From: Opitutia bacterium
GTDB taxonomy: Bacteria > Verrucomicrobiota > Verrucomicrobiia > Opitutales > UBA953
Assembly (NCBI GenBank): GCA_003569165.1
Contig: BGOI01000001.1
Location: 62,001-126,000 of the forward strand
Length of the DNA: 64,000 nucleotides
Direction: 5' to 3'
Under the pieces are notes generated by a model. That model was not told the DNA's origin. It saw only the letters and a list, made by a program, of their open reading frames with translations, and made no database searches. Positions 1 through 8,392 of the stretch are shown here, piece by piece. Each line of letters begins with the position of its first letter. Position 1 is the stretch's first letter. Position numbers and translations under genes: made by a program.

Positions 1-84
1 GGCGGCGGCCGGGGCGGCGGACTGGGCGGAAACGATGCTCGCCGTGAGGGCGAGCAGCGCGAGGGACTTGAGGGAGGTATGCAT
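1..84 (-). CDS. Secreted protein, N-terminal fragment (cut by window edge)
   Basis: An ATG at 84-82 on the minus strand opens 28 codons that run off the left edge. The peptide begins Met-His-Thr-Ser-Leu-Lys, continues with a hydrophobic Leu/Ala-rich core and reaches Val-Ser-Ala-Gln, a typical signal peptidase I site, followed by an Ala/Pro-rich stretch. This looks like a Sec signal peptide of an exported protein. Nothing of the mature domain is visible, so no function can be given. A GAGGGAGGT-like purine run lies inside the first codons rather than upstream, so the start is chosen from the signal-peptide shape. Confidence 0.5.
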   Translation of the reverse strand, partial: MHTSLKSLALLALTASIVSAQSAAPAAA

Positions 85-181
85 GTTTGTGGAAACAGCG
101 GCATCATCTCATGCAATTGTTACAGTTTCGTGTCGGCGGGGTGTTTCTTGGGCAATAGCCCCACCCCCCTTCCCCGCCTCT

Positions 182-206
182 AAAACAAGAAACCCCTTAT
201 TTCTTG
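182..206 (-). terminator. Intrinsic terminator overlapping the end of the SGNH gene
   Basis: Read on the minus strand, a 7-bp stem CAAGAAA / TTTCTTG (200-206 and 186-192) with a 7-nt loop is followed by TTTTA. The loop contains the stop codon of the SGNH hydrolase gene. The stem is AT-rich and short, so it would be a modest terminator. Confidence 0.4.
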
Positions 207-1081
207 AGGTATTCGCCAATCAGGTCGGCCGAACGGGCCTCCGCCTCGGCCACCGGCAGGCCACCCTTCACCCCAGGACGCTTGTGCCCGGTCTGGGTGA
301 GCCAGGCATCGCGCAGGAGTGCCGAACTTTCACGAAGGCTCTTCAGCTTCACGCCGTCAGCAAACACGACATCAGATTTCCATTTCATCATCGGCGCAAG
401 CGACTGCCACACGGCCTTCGCCATGAAGAGATGACCCTGCTCGCCGGGATGCAGATTATCTTTCGCGTAGATGAAAGTCGGATCGGCCTTCTTCGCGGCG
501 TCGACCGATTGATGAAGTAGCGGATGAATGTCGATGACCTGCCAACCAGCGGAACGCTGCGCGACGAGCCACGCGCCATAGGCCTCCATCACGCCGTCGT
601 AGTTGATGGTATCCTTCGCACGATTGTCAGGAGCATACAAAGGCGGCGTGACGATGACAATCTGCGCACCGGCACGAATACAGGCGAGGCGCAGCTTGAT
701 AATGCCGTCCTGGAAGGCGAGCTGACGCGAAGCGTCGAGCGGCTGATATATTCCGTCGTTAATCCCATAGCAGGCGACAACGAGCGTTGGCTTGAACTGC
801 GCTAGCACGCGACCGAGACGCTCGTGCAGATCAGGACGCGGGAAGCTGCCGCCGGCATGACCGGGCTCGGAGAGACCCGAGGTCGTCTCGCTCGAGAGTC
901 CCATGTTCACGATCGTCGCGCGACCCATGCCCTTCTGCGCACGGATCGCCGATTCGACGTAGACCGTCCAGTTGCCGCCGTACGTGATGCTGTCGCCGAG
1001 GAAGAGGACGCGCGGTTCAAGCTTATCGGCGGAAGCGCGCGCGGTGAAGAGACACAGGAGGACAAGGAAAAGCCGGGGCAT
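197..1081 (-). CDS. Secreted SGNH/GDSL-family esterase or lipase
   Basis: A 294-residue protein with a signal peptide (Met-Pro-Arg then a Leu/Val-rich core ending Ala-Arg-Ala-Ser-Ala). The mature part starts with the SGNH block I motif GDSITYGG, which carries the nucleophile Ser. Block III is seen as CYGINDG, and block V as DNLHPGEQGH, which supplies the Asp and His of the triad. Members hydrolyse esters, often acetyl groups on polysaccharides; the substrate cannot be read here. The frame stays open upstream to 1234, but that part is Arg-rich and not conserved in style, so the ATG at 1081 in front of the signal peptide is preferred. It is divergent from uvrA. Confidence 0.85.
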   Translation of the reverse strand: MPRLFLVLLCLFTARASADKLEPRVLFLGDSITYGGNWTVYVESAIRAQKGMGRATIVNMGLSSETTSGLSEPGHAGGSFPRPDLHERLGRVLAQFKPTLVVACYGINDGIYQPLDASRQLAFQDGIIKLRLACIRAGAQIVIVTPPLYAPDNRAKDTINYDGVMEAYGAWLVAQRSAGWQVIDIHPLLHQSVDAAKKADPTFIYAKDNLHPGEQGHLFMAKAVWQSLAPMMKWKSDVVFADGVKLKSLRESSALLRDAWLTQTGHKRPGVKGGLPVAEAEARSADLIGEYLKK

Positions 1082-1195
1082 ACCCCACACACTGGCAATC
1101 CGGCCGAGAAGGTGAAAGCGGATTAAGGGGCGACTTATTAACGGACCAGCCACTTCCGCCTTCTCCCGGAGGGCGGACGGGCTATCGTCGACCAT

Positions 1196-4021
1196 CTGAA
1201 CCCGCCCATCCACATCAAGGGAGCCCGCACCCACAACCTCAAGGATGTGGAACTGACCATTCCCCGTTACCAGCTGACCGTCATCACCGGCGTCAGCGGA
1301 TCGGGTAAATCCTCCTTAGCCTTCGATACCCTGCACGCCGAAGGGAGCCGCCAATACCTCGAATCCCTCTCGGCCAAGGCCCGTGGGATGCTGGATTCGG
1401 CCCCGCGCCCGGACGTGGACTTCATCCGGAGCCTTTCCCCGGTCATCGCCATCGCCCAGCGTACCGGCGGCAACACCAATCCCCGCTCGACGGTCGCCAC
1501 CCTGACCGAGATCGCGGACCATGCCCGCCCCCTCTGGATCATCGCCGGCGACCGCCGCTGCCTCAAAGACGGCCAGCCGGTCCGCCGCCGCTCGCTCGAC
1601 GACAACCTGCTCGCCCTCGAAGGTATCCCCGCCGGCACGCGCCTAATGGTCGTCGCCCCGGTCGCCAAGGACCGCCCTTCCGTCCTCCTCGAAGCCTCCG
1701 CCGACCTCGGTCGGCGAGGATTCTCGCGTGTCCGCGTCGATGGCGTCGTCGCCACCCTCGAAGAAGCCGCCGGCCTGCTAACGGGCCGTGAGGCCAAGCA
1801 GCTTGATGTCGTGGTCGACCGCATCGTCGCAGGCCCCGACCAGCGCAGCCGCTTGGCCGACTCGCTCGAACTCGCCTTCCGCGAAGGCCGCCACCGCGCG
1901 AGCGTGCTCGCCGAAAAAGACGGACGCTGGGAAGAGCACGTGCTCTCGCTCCACCTCGCCTGCGAACATTGCGGCGAGACGTATGAGCCCATCAGCCCGC
2001 GAGCGCTCTCGCACAACCATCCCGAAGGGGCGTGCCCAGATTGCGGTGGCCTCGGCCGACAGATGCGCTTTCAGGAAAGTCTTTCCATCCGCGACGAAGC
2101 CCTGTCGCTTCACGATGGCGTCGTGAAGCCTTGGAAGTGCGCCACGCGCAAGACGCTCATCCGCCGCAACGCCATCACCCGCGCGCTCGCCGAGCAGGTG
2201 CCGTTCGACCTCAAGACTCCTTGGCGCGACCTGCCGAAGGCCGTGCGCGAGTTGCTCCTCCACGGCGACCCAAAGCGCAAATTCCTGCTCCCCCCGCCCA
2301 AGGGCCGCAAACTCGTCGAGACCGTCTGGACGGGCATGTTCACCGAACTCGAGCACGCCTACCGTACCACCACCGGCGAATCGCTCCGCCAACGCCTGCT
2401 GCAGTTCCAAGCGGGCTCCGTCTGCGCCGGTTGCCAAGGCAGACGCCTCTCTCCCACCGCCCTTTCGTTGCGCCTGAACGGCAAGACGATGGCCGAGTTC
2501 CTGGCGATGACGATTCCCGCCGCGCTGGAATTCACGAAGCAGCTCGCCACGCATCCAGGCGTCATGCCTGCCGAGGAAGCCCGTCGCGGTCTTGAGCAAC
2601 GTCTCGCGTTCCTCCACGACGCCGGCCTCAACTACCTCACGCTCGACCGCGAGTGCAGCTCGCTTTCGGGCGGCGAAGCCCAGCGCGTGCGCCTCGCCAC
2701 GCAACTCGGCCTCGGACTCGTCGGTGTGACCTACGTCCTCGACGAACCCAGTATCGGCCTGCACCCGAGCGACCATCAGCGTCTCATCGGTTCGATCCGC
2801 GGCCTGCGCGACCTCGGCAACACCGTCCTCGTCGTCGAACATGATCGCGACATGATGCTCGCGGCGGACCACCTGATCGAGATGGGCCCAGGCGCCGGCA
2901 TCGATGGTGGACGCATCGTCTTCGAAGGCACGCCCAAGGCCTGCGCTGAGCACGCGACTTCGCGCACCGGTGCCTATCTTTCCGGACGCGCCACGCTGGA
3001 AGGCATCGTGAAGCGCAAGCCCATCGGCAAGGCCGCGATCACCGTCAAAGGCGCCACCGAGAACAACCTCAAGGACGTCACCGCCTCGTTCCCGATCGGC
3101 GGACTCACCGTCGTTTGCGGCGTATCCGGCTCAGGTAAGAGCACGCTCGCCATCGACATCCTTTCCGCCGCGGCCGCGCGCAAGATCAACGGCGCCAAGG
3201 TCGTCCCAGGCCGCCATACCGGCATCGACGGACTCGAGCAGATCACCGCGTTCACCGCCGTAGACCAGGAGCCCATCGGCCGCACGCCGCGTTCGAATCC
3301 TGCGACCTTCACCGGCATCATGGACCTTATGCGCGACCTCTGGGCCGCGCTCCCGCTGGCCAAGGCCCGTGGCTACGGCCCCGGACGGTTCAGCTTCAAC
3401 GTCCGCGGTGGCCGCTGCGAGACGTGCTCCGGTGAAGGCTCCGTCGCGCTCGACATGCAGTTCCTCGGCGAGACCTTCGTCGACTGCCCTAGCTGCACCG
3501 GCCGACGTTTCAATCGCGAGACCCTCGAGGTCCGCTTCAAGGGACTCAGCATCGCCGATGCACTCGGACTCTCGGTGAACGAAGCCGCCGAAGTCTTCCG
3601 CGCCCAGCCTAAGCTAGCCGAGAAACTCCGCACCCTCGCGGAGGTCGGGCTTGGTTACCTCAAGCTCGGCCAGGCCGCCAACACGCTTTCCGGTGGCGAA
3701 GCCCAACGCCTCAAGCTCGCGTCCGAACTGGCTCGCCGCGATCACTCCGGCCGCCTCTACGTCCTTGATGAACCCACGACCGGCCTTCACTGGGATGACA
3801 TCGCCAAACTGCTCGCCTTGCTCGGGCGCCTCCGCGACGCGGGCGCCACGCTCATCGTGATCGAACACCACGCCGACGTGATCATGGCGGCGGACTGGGT
3901 GATGGAACTCGGCCCCGAAGGCGGCGAAAAAGGCGGTAAACTCGTCTACGCCGGCCTGCCCGAAGGCCTGCTCAAGCAAAAGGGGTCGCCGACGGGGAGA
4001 GCGTTGGAGCAGCGTTCTTAG
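1196..4021 (+). CDS. uvrA: Excinuclease ABC subunit A, with apparent CTG start
   Basis: DNA-damage recognition ATPase of nucleotide excision repair, which loads UvrB onto lesions. Both ABC modules are complete: Walker [10 protein letters not shown] and GVSGSGKST, signatures [11 protein letters not shown] and [11 protein letters not shown], and Walker [11 protein letters not shown] and [10 protein letters not shown]. Two CxxC...CxxC zinc modules are present (CEHC/CPDC and CETC/CPSC). The length of 941 residues equals the usual UvrA1, so the UvrB-binding region is included. No ATG, GTG or TTG is available at the family's N-terminus. The in-frame GTG at 1247 would remove the conserved [13 protein letters not shown] strand. 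The CTG at 1196 precedes Asn-Pro-Pro-Ile-His-Ile exactly where UvrA normally starts, so I extend to it. Confidence 0.93.
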   Translation: MNPPIHIKGARTHNLKDVELTIPRYQLTVITGVSGSGKSSLAFDTLHAEGSRQYLESLSAKARGMLDSAPRPDVDFIRSLSPVIAIAQRTGGNTNPRSTVATLTEIADHARPLWIIAGDRRCLKDGQPVRRRSLDDNLLALEGIPAGTRLMVVAPVAKDRPSVLLEASADLGRRGFSRVRVDGVVATLEEAAGLLTGREAKQLDVVVDRIVAGPDQRSRLADSLELAFREGRHRASVLAEKDGRWEEHVLSLHLACEHCGETYEPISPRALSHNHPEGACPDCGGLGRQMRFQESLSIRDEALSLHDGVVKPWKCATRKTLIRRNAITRALAEQVPFDLKTPWRDLPKAVRELLLHGDPKRKFLLPPPKGRKLVETVWTGMFTELEHAYRTTTGESLRQRLLQFQAGSVCAGCQGRRLSPTALSLRLNGKTMAEFLAMTIPAALEFTKQLATHPGVMPAEEARRGLEQRLAFLHDAGLNYLTLDRECSSLSGGEAQRVRLATQLGLGLVGVTYVLDEPSIGLHPSDHQRLIGSIRGLRDLGNTVLVVEHDRDMMLAADHLIEMGPGAGIDGGRIVFEGTPKACAEHATSRTGAYLSGRATLEGIVKRKPIGKAAITVKGATENNLKDVTASFPIGGLTVVCGVSGSGKSTLAIDILSAAAARKINGAKVVPGRHTGIDGLEQITAFTAVDQEPIGRTPRSNPATFTGIMDLMRDLWAALPLAKARGYGPGRFSFNVRGGRCETCSGEGSVALDMQFLGETFVDCPSCTGRRFNRETLEVRFKGLSIADALGLSVNEAAEVFRAQPKLAEKLRTLAEVGLGYLKLGQAANTLSGGEAQRLKLASELARRDHSGRLYVLDEPTTGLHWDDIAKLLALLGRLRDAGATLIVIEHHADVIMAADWVMELGPEGGEKGGKLVYAGLPEGLLKQKGSPTGRALEQRS

Positions 4022-4062
4022 TTCGTTGTTCTTAGTTCTTCGTCAGAACCTAAGCAGACGAC

Positions 4063-4533
4063 TTACAGCCTCGCGGAGATCAAGGCCGCAACGGCATTCA
4101 GTTCCGCGACCTCGCTGTCGTTGAATTCGTAAGGCTGCATCTTGCCGATGCCGAGCACGCCGATCACCTTACCGTCGCTACCCACGATCGGGACGGCGAG
4201 CGCGCCTTGGACGTTTGTCTTCTGAGCGTCGGGCTTGGCCACTCCGCCGAGGTCTTCCTGGAGATTACAGAGCTGCACGGCTTCCTTGCGCTGCGCGGCG
4301 CAACCGGCGATGCCCTTGCCGAACGGGATGTTGTCAATCTTCGGCAGCAGCATCGGGAGCACGTGCGGCGGGATGCCGTGCTGGGTGAGCAGCATGAGCA
4401 GCCCCGTGTTCGCATCCGTGCGGTGGAGCGTCCCGGTGACGCATTCGAAATTGTTAAGCACCTGGACCAGCACGGCATGCCAGTCAGGCTGACCGACGAG
4501 GAGTTCCGAGACACCGGCGGTGGATTGCGACAT
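4063..4533 (-). CDS. GAF-domain protein
   Basis: A 156-residue protein consisting of essentially one GAF domain. It has the expected pattern: a hydrophobic first strand (CVTGTLHR), a central PFGKGIAG turn, then GALAVPIVGSDGKVIGVLGIG followed by a C-terminal helix. No HTH, kinase or cyclase domain is attached, so it may be a free-standing small-molecule or redox sensor, or an enzyme of GAF fold. The free-Met-sulfoxide reductase Cys pattern is not obvious. The ATG at 4533 is chosen because upstream codons overlap the cca gene and are low in conserved character. It lies 10 bp after cca on the same strand, so co-transcription is likely. Confidence 0.75.
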   Translation of the reverse strand: MSQSTAGVSELLVGQPDWHAVLVQVLNNFECVTGTLHRTDANTGLLMLLTQHGIPPHVLPMLLPKIDNIPFGKGIAGCAAQRKEAVQLCNLQEDLGGVAKPDAQKTNVQGALAVPIVGSDGKVIGVLGIGKMQPYEFNDSEVAELNAVAALISARL

Positions 4534-4543
4534 GGTAAGAAAG

Positions 4544-5944
4544 TTAGACAACGCCCTTGGACATGCGTTCCGTGAGCCAGGCGAGGCCGCCAGCTTCATC
4601 GCTGAAGGCACCGTCGAGCTGCGCTTCGAAGGCTTCGTCGAGGACCTGGGAGAACCAGCCGGCGGGCTTGTGGCCCATGGCGATGAGATGACGGCCGAGG
4701 ACGATCTTCTTGGGCGCGGTCGAGGCGACCTGCAGGGCGGCCGCGCGTTCGGCGAGCCATTCGCCATGCGGAGACGGTCCATGCATGCTCGCGGTGCCGC
4801 GTCCACGTCGGTCGGCGAGGTCCACGCGGCAGAGGCGGTCGATACGGACGACCTTGTTGGCGAGGCGACGGACGGCGGCGTCACCGGCGCCGGCCTTGTG
4901 CAGGTAATACGGCTGGCCGTGCCAGCGCACGAGGGGAAGGACGGAGTCGATGAGCTTCTTCTCGTTCGTGATCTGGGCGAGGAAACGCGGGGCGAGGTTG
5001 AAGCTCTCCTCTTCGTGACCGTAGGCGTGCCAGCGATTATCCTTATCTTCTTTCTTCGTCGTGGTCGCCTTGCCGATATCGTGCAGCAGCACGGAAAGTC
5101 CGATGATCAGGTCTTCGTCGCGGTCGCCGACGCGCTCCTTGGCGTAGGCATCGAGACACTCGAGGGTGTGATTCCAGACGTCGCCCTCGGGATGCCATTC
5201 CGGATCCTGGGGTACGCCGATCATCGCATGGAGTTCCGGGTAGAACTTCGTCCAGCCGCAATCCTTCAGAAAAGCCAGGCCTACCGAGGGCTTACGTCCG
5301 CGGAGGATAAGCTTCGTCCACTCTTCCATCAGACGTTCCGGCGGGAGATCGGACTGGGAGAGCGAGGCGCAGAGCGCGACCGTCTCCGGCGCGACCGAAA
5401 ATTCGAAGCGCGCGGCGAACTGCATCGCGCGGAGGACGCGGAGCGGGTCTTCGGCGAACTTATCCGAAACGTGGCGAAGACGCTTAGCCTTTAAATCGGC
5501 GACGCCGCCCCACGGGTCGACCACCTCGCCCGTGAACGGGTCCCACATGATCGCGTTGAGCGTGAAATCGCGGCGTTCCGCGGCGTCCTTCGGGGTCATC
5601 GAAGGGTCGGCCTGCACGTCGAAATCCGTGTGCTTGGCGCCCGTGCGGTTCTCGCGGCGTGGCACCGAGACATCGATCGGGAAGTCCTTGAGCTTCGTCA
5701 CACCGAAGGCTGCGCCGACCGTGATGATCCCGAATTCCTTGCGCAGGGCGGCTTCGACCTGCCGTGTGCCGAGGCCATAGACCTCGATATCAAAGTCGAG
5801 CACCGGAACGGTCATCAGTGCGTCACGCACACAACCGCCGACGAGGAACGGACGACCGCCCGCATCGCGCAGCAGCTCGACGACGCGTCGAAGGGGCGCG
5901 AAGTCGCCGTCGAGGCGGATGAGACTGGGCTGCAGGTCGGGCAC
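4544..5944 (-). CDS. cca: CCA-adding tRNA nucleotidyltransferase / poly(A) polymerase family, with HD domain
   Basis: A 466-residue class II nucleotidyltransferase. The head domain carries FLVGGCVRDALM and the metal-binding DFDIEVYG (DxD). The RRDFTLNA motif and ALRAMQFAARFEF, typical of the tRNA-binding neck, follow. A C-terminal HD phosphohydrolase domain contains LLHDIGK. The enzyme adds or repairs the tRNA 3' CCA. The single tRNA in this window does not encode CCA, which fits a need for this activity. It is in a minus-strand run with the SUI1-like gene upstream (47 bp) and the GAF gene downstream. Confidence 0.9.
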   Translation of the reverse strand: MPDLQPSLIRLDGDFAPLRRVVELLRDAGGRPFLVGGCVRDALMTVPVLDFDIEVYGLGTRQVEAALRKEFGIITVGAAFGVTKLKDFPIDVSVPRRENRTGAKHTDFDVQADPSMTPKDAAERRDFTLNAIMWDPFTGEVVDPWGGVADLKAKRLRHVSDKFAEDPLRVLRAMQFAARFEFSVAPETVALCASLSQSDLPPERLMEEWTKLILRGRKPSVGLAFLKDCGWTKFYPELHAMIGVPQDPEWHPEGDVWNHTLECLDAYAKERVGDRDEDLIIGLSVLLHDIGKATTTKKEDKDNRWHAYGHEEESFNLAPRFLAQITNEKKLIDSVLPLVRWHGQPYYLHKAGAGDAAVRRLANKVVRIDRLCRVDLADRRGRGTASMHGPSPHGEWLAERAAALQVASTAPKKIVLGRHLIAMGHKPAGWFSQVLDEAFEAQLDGAFSDEAGGLAWLTERMSKGVV

Positions 5945-5991
5945 GACTCCACCCTACCGACGCGCAGGCCGGAGGCGAGTGGTTTTGCGGC

Positions 5992-6327
5992 TCAGAGGTT
6001 GGTCGTGAAACCTTCCTTCAGCAGCCAGGCCTTCGCCGTGTCACGGCGGTCGCCTTGCAGCACAATCTCGCGGGCCTCGAGGGCGCCACCGGTACCGAGG
6101 GCGCGCTTGAGTTCCTTGAGCAACGCCTCGCGCATGCGCATCTCCTGCGACTCAATCCAGAGCCCCTTGAGGATGGTAACTTCCTTACCACCGCGGCCGG
6201 CGCGTTCATATTGCAGGATGACCTTGCCCAGCTTCGGCTTCGCCTTGGCGACGGGCACGACCGGCTTCGGGGGCGGGCCAGGCGGCAGATCCTGGCCGTC
6301 CAGCTTATCGAAAGGACTACCGCTCAT
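5992..6327 (-). CDS. SUI1/eIF1-like translation initiation factor (YciH family)
   Basis: A 111-residue protein with a Pro-rich N-terminal linker and a SUI1 domain: GKVILQYERAGRGGKEVTIL, a basic helix, then GTGGALEAREIVLQGDRRD. The bacterial family resembles eIF1 and is thought to influence start-codon fidelity, though its cellular role is poorly defined. Its ATG overlaps the TGA of the preceding small gene (ATGA at 6324-6327), which predicts translational coupling. Confidence 0.87.
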   Translation of the reverse strand: MSGSPFDKLDGQDLPPGPPPKPVVPVAKAKPKLGKVILQYERAGRGGKEVTILKGLWIESQEMRMREALLKELKRALGTGGALEAREIVLQGDRRDTAKAWLLKEGFTTNL

Positions 6328-6560
6328 GCGCCGCGTCCACAGGTCCCCGCGCCCGGCGTACCGCCCTGGAGATAGACCAGCGCCTTCTCATAAGAGCGGC
6401 GGCGTAAGTAGTGATCGAGGTCGCCGGGCAGACCCGAATCCGGGGCGACCACTTCTGCATCGAGCACCCGCATGCACTCCAAAAGACCCTCTTTGGCGAG
6501 GCCCGGCTGAGCGAGGGACTGGAGCGTTTCCAGGATGCGTTGACGGCGGACAGGGTCCAT
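6324..6560 (-). CDS. Small conserved-looking protein coupled to the SUI1 gene
   Basis: A 78-residue mostly helical protein without a signal peptide. Key visible parts are a helix LQSLAQPGLAKEGLLECM, an acidic middle and a DHYLRRRSYEKALVYLQGG segment close to the C-terminus, which looks TPR- or coiled-helix-like. I do not recognise a named family. The ATGA overlap with the SUI1-like gene and matching codon use argue that it is real. Confidence 0.6.
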   Translation of the reverse strand: MDPVRRQRILETLQSLAQPGLAKEGLLECMRVLDAEVVAPDSGLPGDLDHYLRRRSYEKALVYLQGGTPGAGTCGRGA

Positions 6561-6619
6561 TTACCCGCAGATTGCGGGGCTAACGGGGCCGGGGCAAGCC
6601 CTCGGGGCGGTTTTCATAG

Positions 6620-6649
6620 TGGACAAAAGGCGGGGGGCTTCCCTATACC
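6620..6649 (+). promoter_or_regulatory. Sigma-70-type promoter for tRNA-Val (and probably ilvNC)
   Basis: TGGACA at 6620-6625 (five of six to TTGACA), an 18-bp spacer, then TATACC at 6644-6649 (four of six to TATAAT). The predicted start near 6656 is a few bases ahead of the mature tRNA 5' end at 6662. Confidence 0.5.
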
Positions 6650-6661
6650 AACCCTTCCTCT

Positions 6662-6735
6662 GGATGGATAGCTCAGTTGGTTAGAGCGTCTGCTTTACAC
6701 GCAGAATGTCGTGGGTTCGAGTCCCTCTCCGTCCA
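6662..6735 (+). tRNA. tRNA-Val (anticodon UAC)
   Basis: A cloverleaf can be folded by hand. The acceptor is GGATGGA / TCCGTCC with discriminator A. The D-stem is GCTC/GAGC, and the anticodon stem TCTGC/GCAGA has loop TTTACAC, which places TAC at 34-36. The T-arm is GTGGG-TTCGAGT-CCCTC. The T-stem has one T-T mismatch at 50-64. CCA is not encoded; CCC follows the discriminator. It ends 27 bp before ilvN with no terminator between. Confidence 0.92.
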
Positions 6736-6762
6736 CCCCTTCCACCCTACTCTCAAGCCGCC

Positions 6763-7275
6763 ATGACGCCCCCCAAGAAGAAGCATACGCTTTCCGCCCT
6801 CGTCGAAAACAAATTCGGCGTCCTGGCTCGTGTCGCCGGCATGCTCTCCGGCCGCGGCTTCAACATCGAGACCCTCAACGTCGGCCCGACCCACGACCCG
6901 GCCTACTCGCGCATCACCGCGACCGTCGTCGCCGACGACGCCGCCCTCGACCGCTGCGTCAAAGCGCTCGATAAGCTGATCAATGTCATCACCGTGAACG
7001 ACTTCTCCCGCGAGGAAGTCGACCACGTCGCCCGCGAGCTCATCCTCGTCAAGGTGAAGTCCGACAAGAAGACCCGCACCGAGATCCTCGAGATCGCCGG
7101 CCTCTTCCGCGCCAAGGTCGTCGACGTCGCCCACGACTCCCTCCTCATCGAGTTCACCGGCAACGTGACCAAGATTTCCGCCTTCCTCGATCTCATCGAA
7201 CCTTTCGGCATCATCGAAACCGCCCGCACCGGCGCCGTCGCCCTTACCCGCGGCCTCAAGAAGGCTTCTAAGTAA
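6763..7275 (+). CDS. ilvN: Acetolactate synthase regulatory (small) subunit
   Basis: A 170-residue protein with an N-terminal ACT domain (HTLSALVENKFGVLARVAGM, then GRGFNIETLNVGPT) and the C-terminal half typical of IlvN/IlvH (VELILVKVK-type strand, then GNVTKISAFLDLIEPFG). It binds valine and confers feedback control on the catalytic subunit in branched-chain amino-acid synthesis. The ATG at 6763 is chosen because codons before it fall inside the tRNA. ilvC follows after 19 bp. The catalytic subunit gene (ilvB) is not in the window. Confidence 0.93.
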   Translation: MTPPKKKHTLSALVENKFGVLARVAGMLSGRGFNIETLNVGPTHDPAYSRITATVVADDAALDRCVKALDKLINVITVNDFSREEVDHVARELILVKVKSDKKTRTEILEIAGLFRAKVVDVAHDSLLIEFTGNVTKISAFLDLIEPFGIIETARTGAVALTRGLKKASK

Positions 7276-7294
7276 CCCCTTTTCCACCAAAACC

Positions 7295-8332
7295 ATGCCT
7301 GCCAAAGTGTACACCGACAAGGATGCCGATCTCGGCTTCCTCAAGAACAAGACCCTCGCCGTCCTCGGCTTCGGTTCCCAGGGACATTCCCACGCGATGA
7401 ACCTCCGCGACAGCGGACTGAACGTCATCGTGGGCCTGTACAAGGGTTCCAAGTCCGCCGCCGCCGCGAAGAAGAAGGGCTTCAAGGTCTATGAGACCGC
7501 CGAAGCCGTCCGTCGCGCCGACGTCATGCTCGTGGGCATCCCCGACATGAAGCAGGCTTCCGTCTGGGAAAAGGATATCGCTCCTAACCTCGGCAAGGGT
7601 GGCAAGACCGTCCTCTTCATCCACGGCCTCTCGATCCACTACAAGCTGATCAAGCCGGGCAAGAACGTCGACATCGCCATGGTCGCCCCCAAGGGCCCCG
7701 GCCACGTCGTCCGCGCCCAGTACGTCGAAGGCAAGGGCGTCCCCGCCCTCATCGCCGTCCAGCAGGACATCTCTGGCAAGGCCACCAAGACCGCCCTCGC
7801 CTGGGCCAAGGGTATCGGTGGTACCCGCGCCGGCGTCATCAAGACCTCCTTTAAGGAAGAAGCCGAAACCGACCTCTTCGGCGAACAGGCCGTCCTCTGC
7901 GGCGGTGCCTCCGAGCTCGTCAAGGTGGGTTACGAAACCCTCGTCGAAGCCGGTTACCAGCCTGAGATGGCCTACTTCGAGTGCCTCCACGAGCTGAAGC
8001 TCATCGTCGACCTCATGGTCGAGTCCGGCATCTCTGGCATGCGCTTCTCAATCTCCGAGACCGCCAAGTACGGCGACATCACCCGCGGACCCCGCGTGAT
8101 CAACAGCTCGTCCCGCAAGGCCATGCGCGAAATCCTCAAGGAAATCCAGTCCGGCAAGTTCACCGCCCAGTGGGTCAAGGAATACAAGGGCGGCCTCAAG
8201 AACTACACCAAGCTCCTCAAGAAGGGCGAGAACCACCCGATCGAAAAGACCGGCCAGCGTCTCCGCGCCCTCATGCCCTGGGTCCAGAAGCGCAACATCC
8301 GCGGCGCCCAGGCCGAGTACACGACCAAGTAA
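7295..8332 (+). CDS. ilvC: Ketol-acid reductoisomerase (class I)
   Basis: A 345-residue NADP(H)-dependent enzyme converting acetolactate to dihydroxyisovalerate, the second common step of valine and isoleucine synthesis. The Rossmann motif GFGSQGHSHAMNLRDSG sits near residue 25. Metal-binding and catalytic acidic residues appear in EEAETDLFGEQAVLCGG and YFECLHELKLIVDLM. The length matches the short class I form. It is co-oriented with ilvN and followed by a strong terminator. Confidence 0.97.
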   Translation: MPAKVYTDKDADLGFLKNKTLAVLGFGSQGHSHAMNLRDSGLNVIVGLYKGSKSAAAAKKKGFKVYETAEAVRRADVMLVGIPDMKQASVWEKDIAPNLGKGGKTVLFIHGLSIHYKLIKPGKNVDIAMVAPKGPGHVVRAQYVEGKGVPALIAVQQDISGKATKTALAWAKGIGGTRAGVIKTSFKEEAETDLFGEQAVLCGGASELVKVGYETLVEAGYQPEMAYFECLHELKLIVDLMVESGISGMRFSISETAKYGDITRGPRVINSSSRKAMREILKEIQSGKFTAQWVKEYKGGLKNYTKLLKKGENHPIEKTGQRLRALMPWVQKRNIRGAQAEYTTK

Positions 8333-8355
8333 AGGTCGCCGGGAAACCGGAAAGC

Positions 8356-8384
8356 AAAGGGCCGACGTAAGTCGGCCCTTTTTC
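8356..8384 (+). terminator. Strong intrinsic terminator, probably bidirectional
   Basis: The 10-bp stem AAGGGCCGAC / GTCGGCCCTT has a GTAA loop and a T5 tract on the plus strand. On the minus strand the same hairpin is followed by TTTGCTTT, so it may also end the exb operon that converges from the right. Confidence 0.85.
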
Positions 8385-8392
8385 GTGCCCGC

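Noticed and set aside
1082-1234. Longer N-terminus for the SGNH hydrolase
   Set aside because: The 51 extra residues precede a clear signal peptide and would overlap the uvrA start region on the other strand.
1778-2953. 391-codon minus-strand frame inside uvrA
   Set aside because: Antisense shadow of UvrA coding sequence; no start signal or domain.
6560-6763. T-box or attenuator controlling ilvNC
   Set aside because: The upstream segment is a functional-looking tRNA-Val gene with its own promoter; no leader peptide or T-box bulge sequence is seen.
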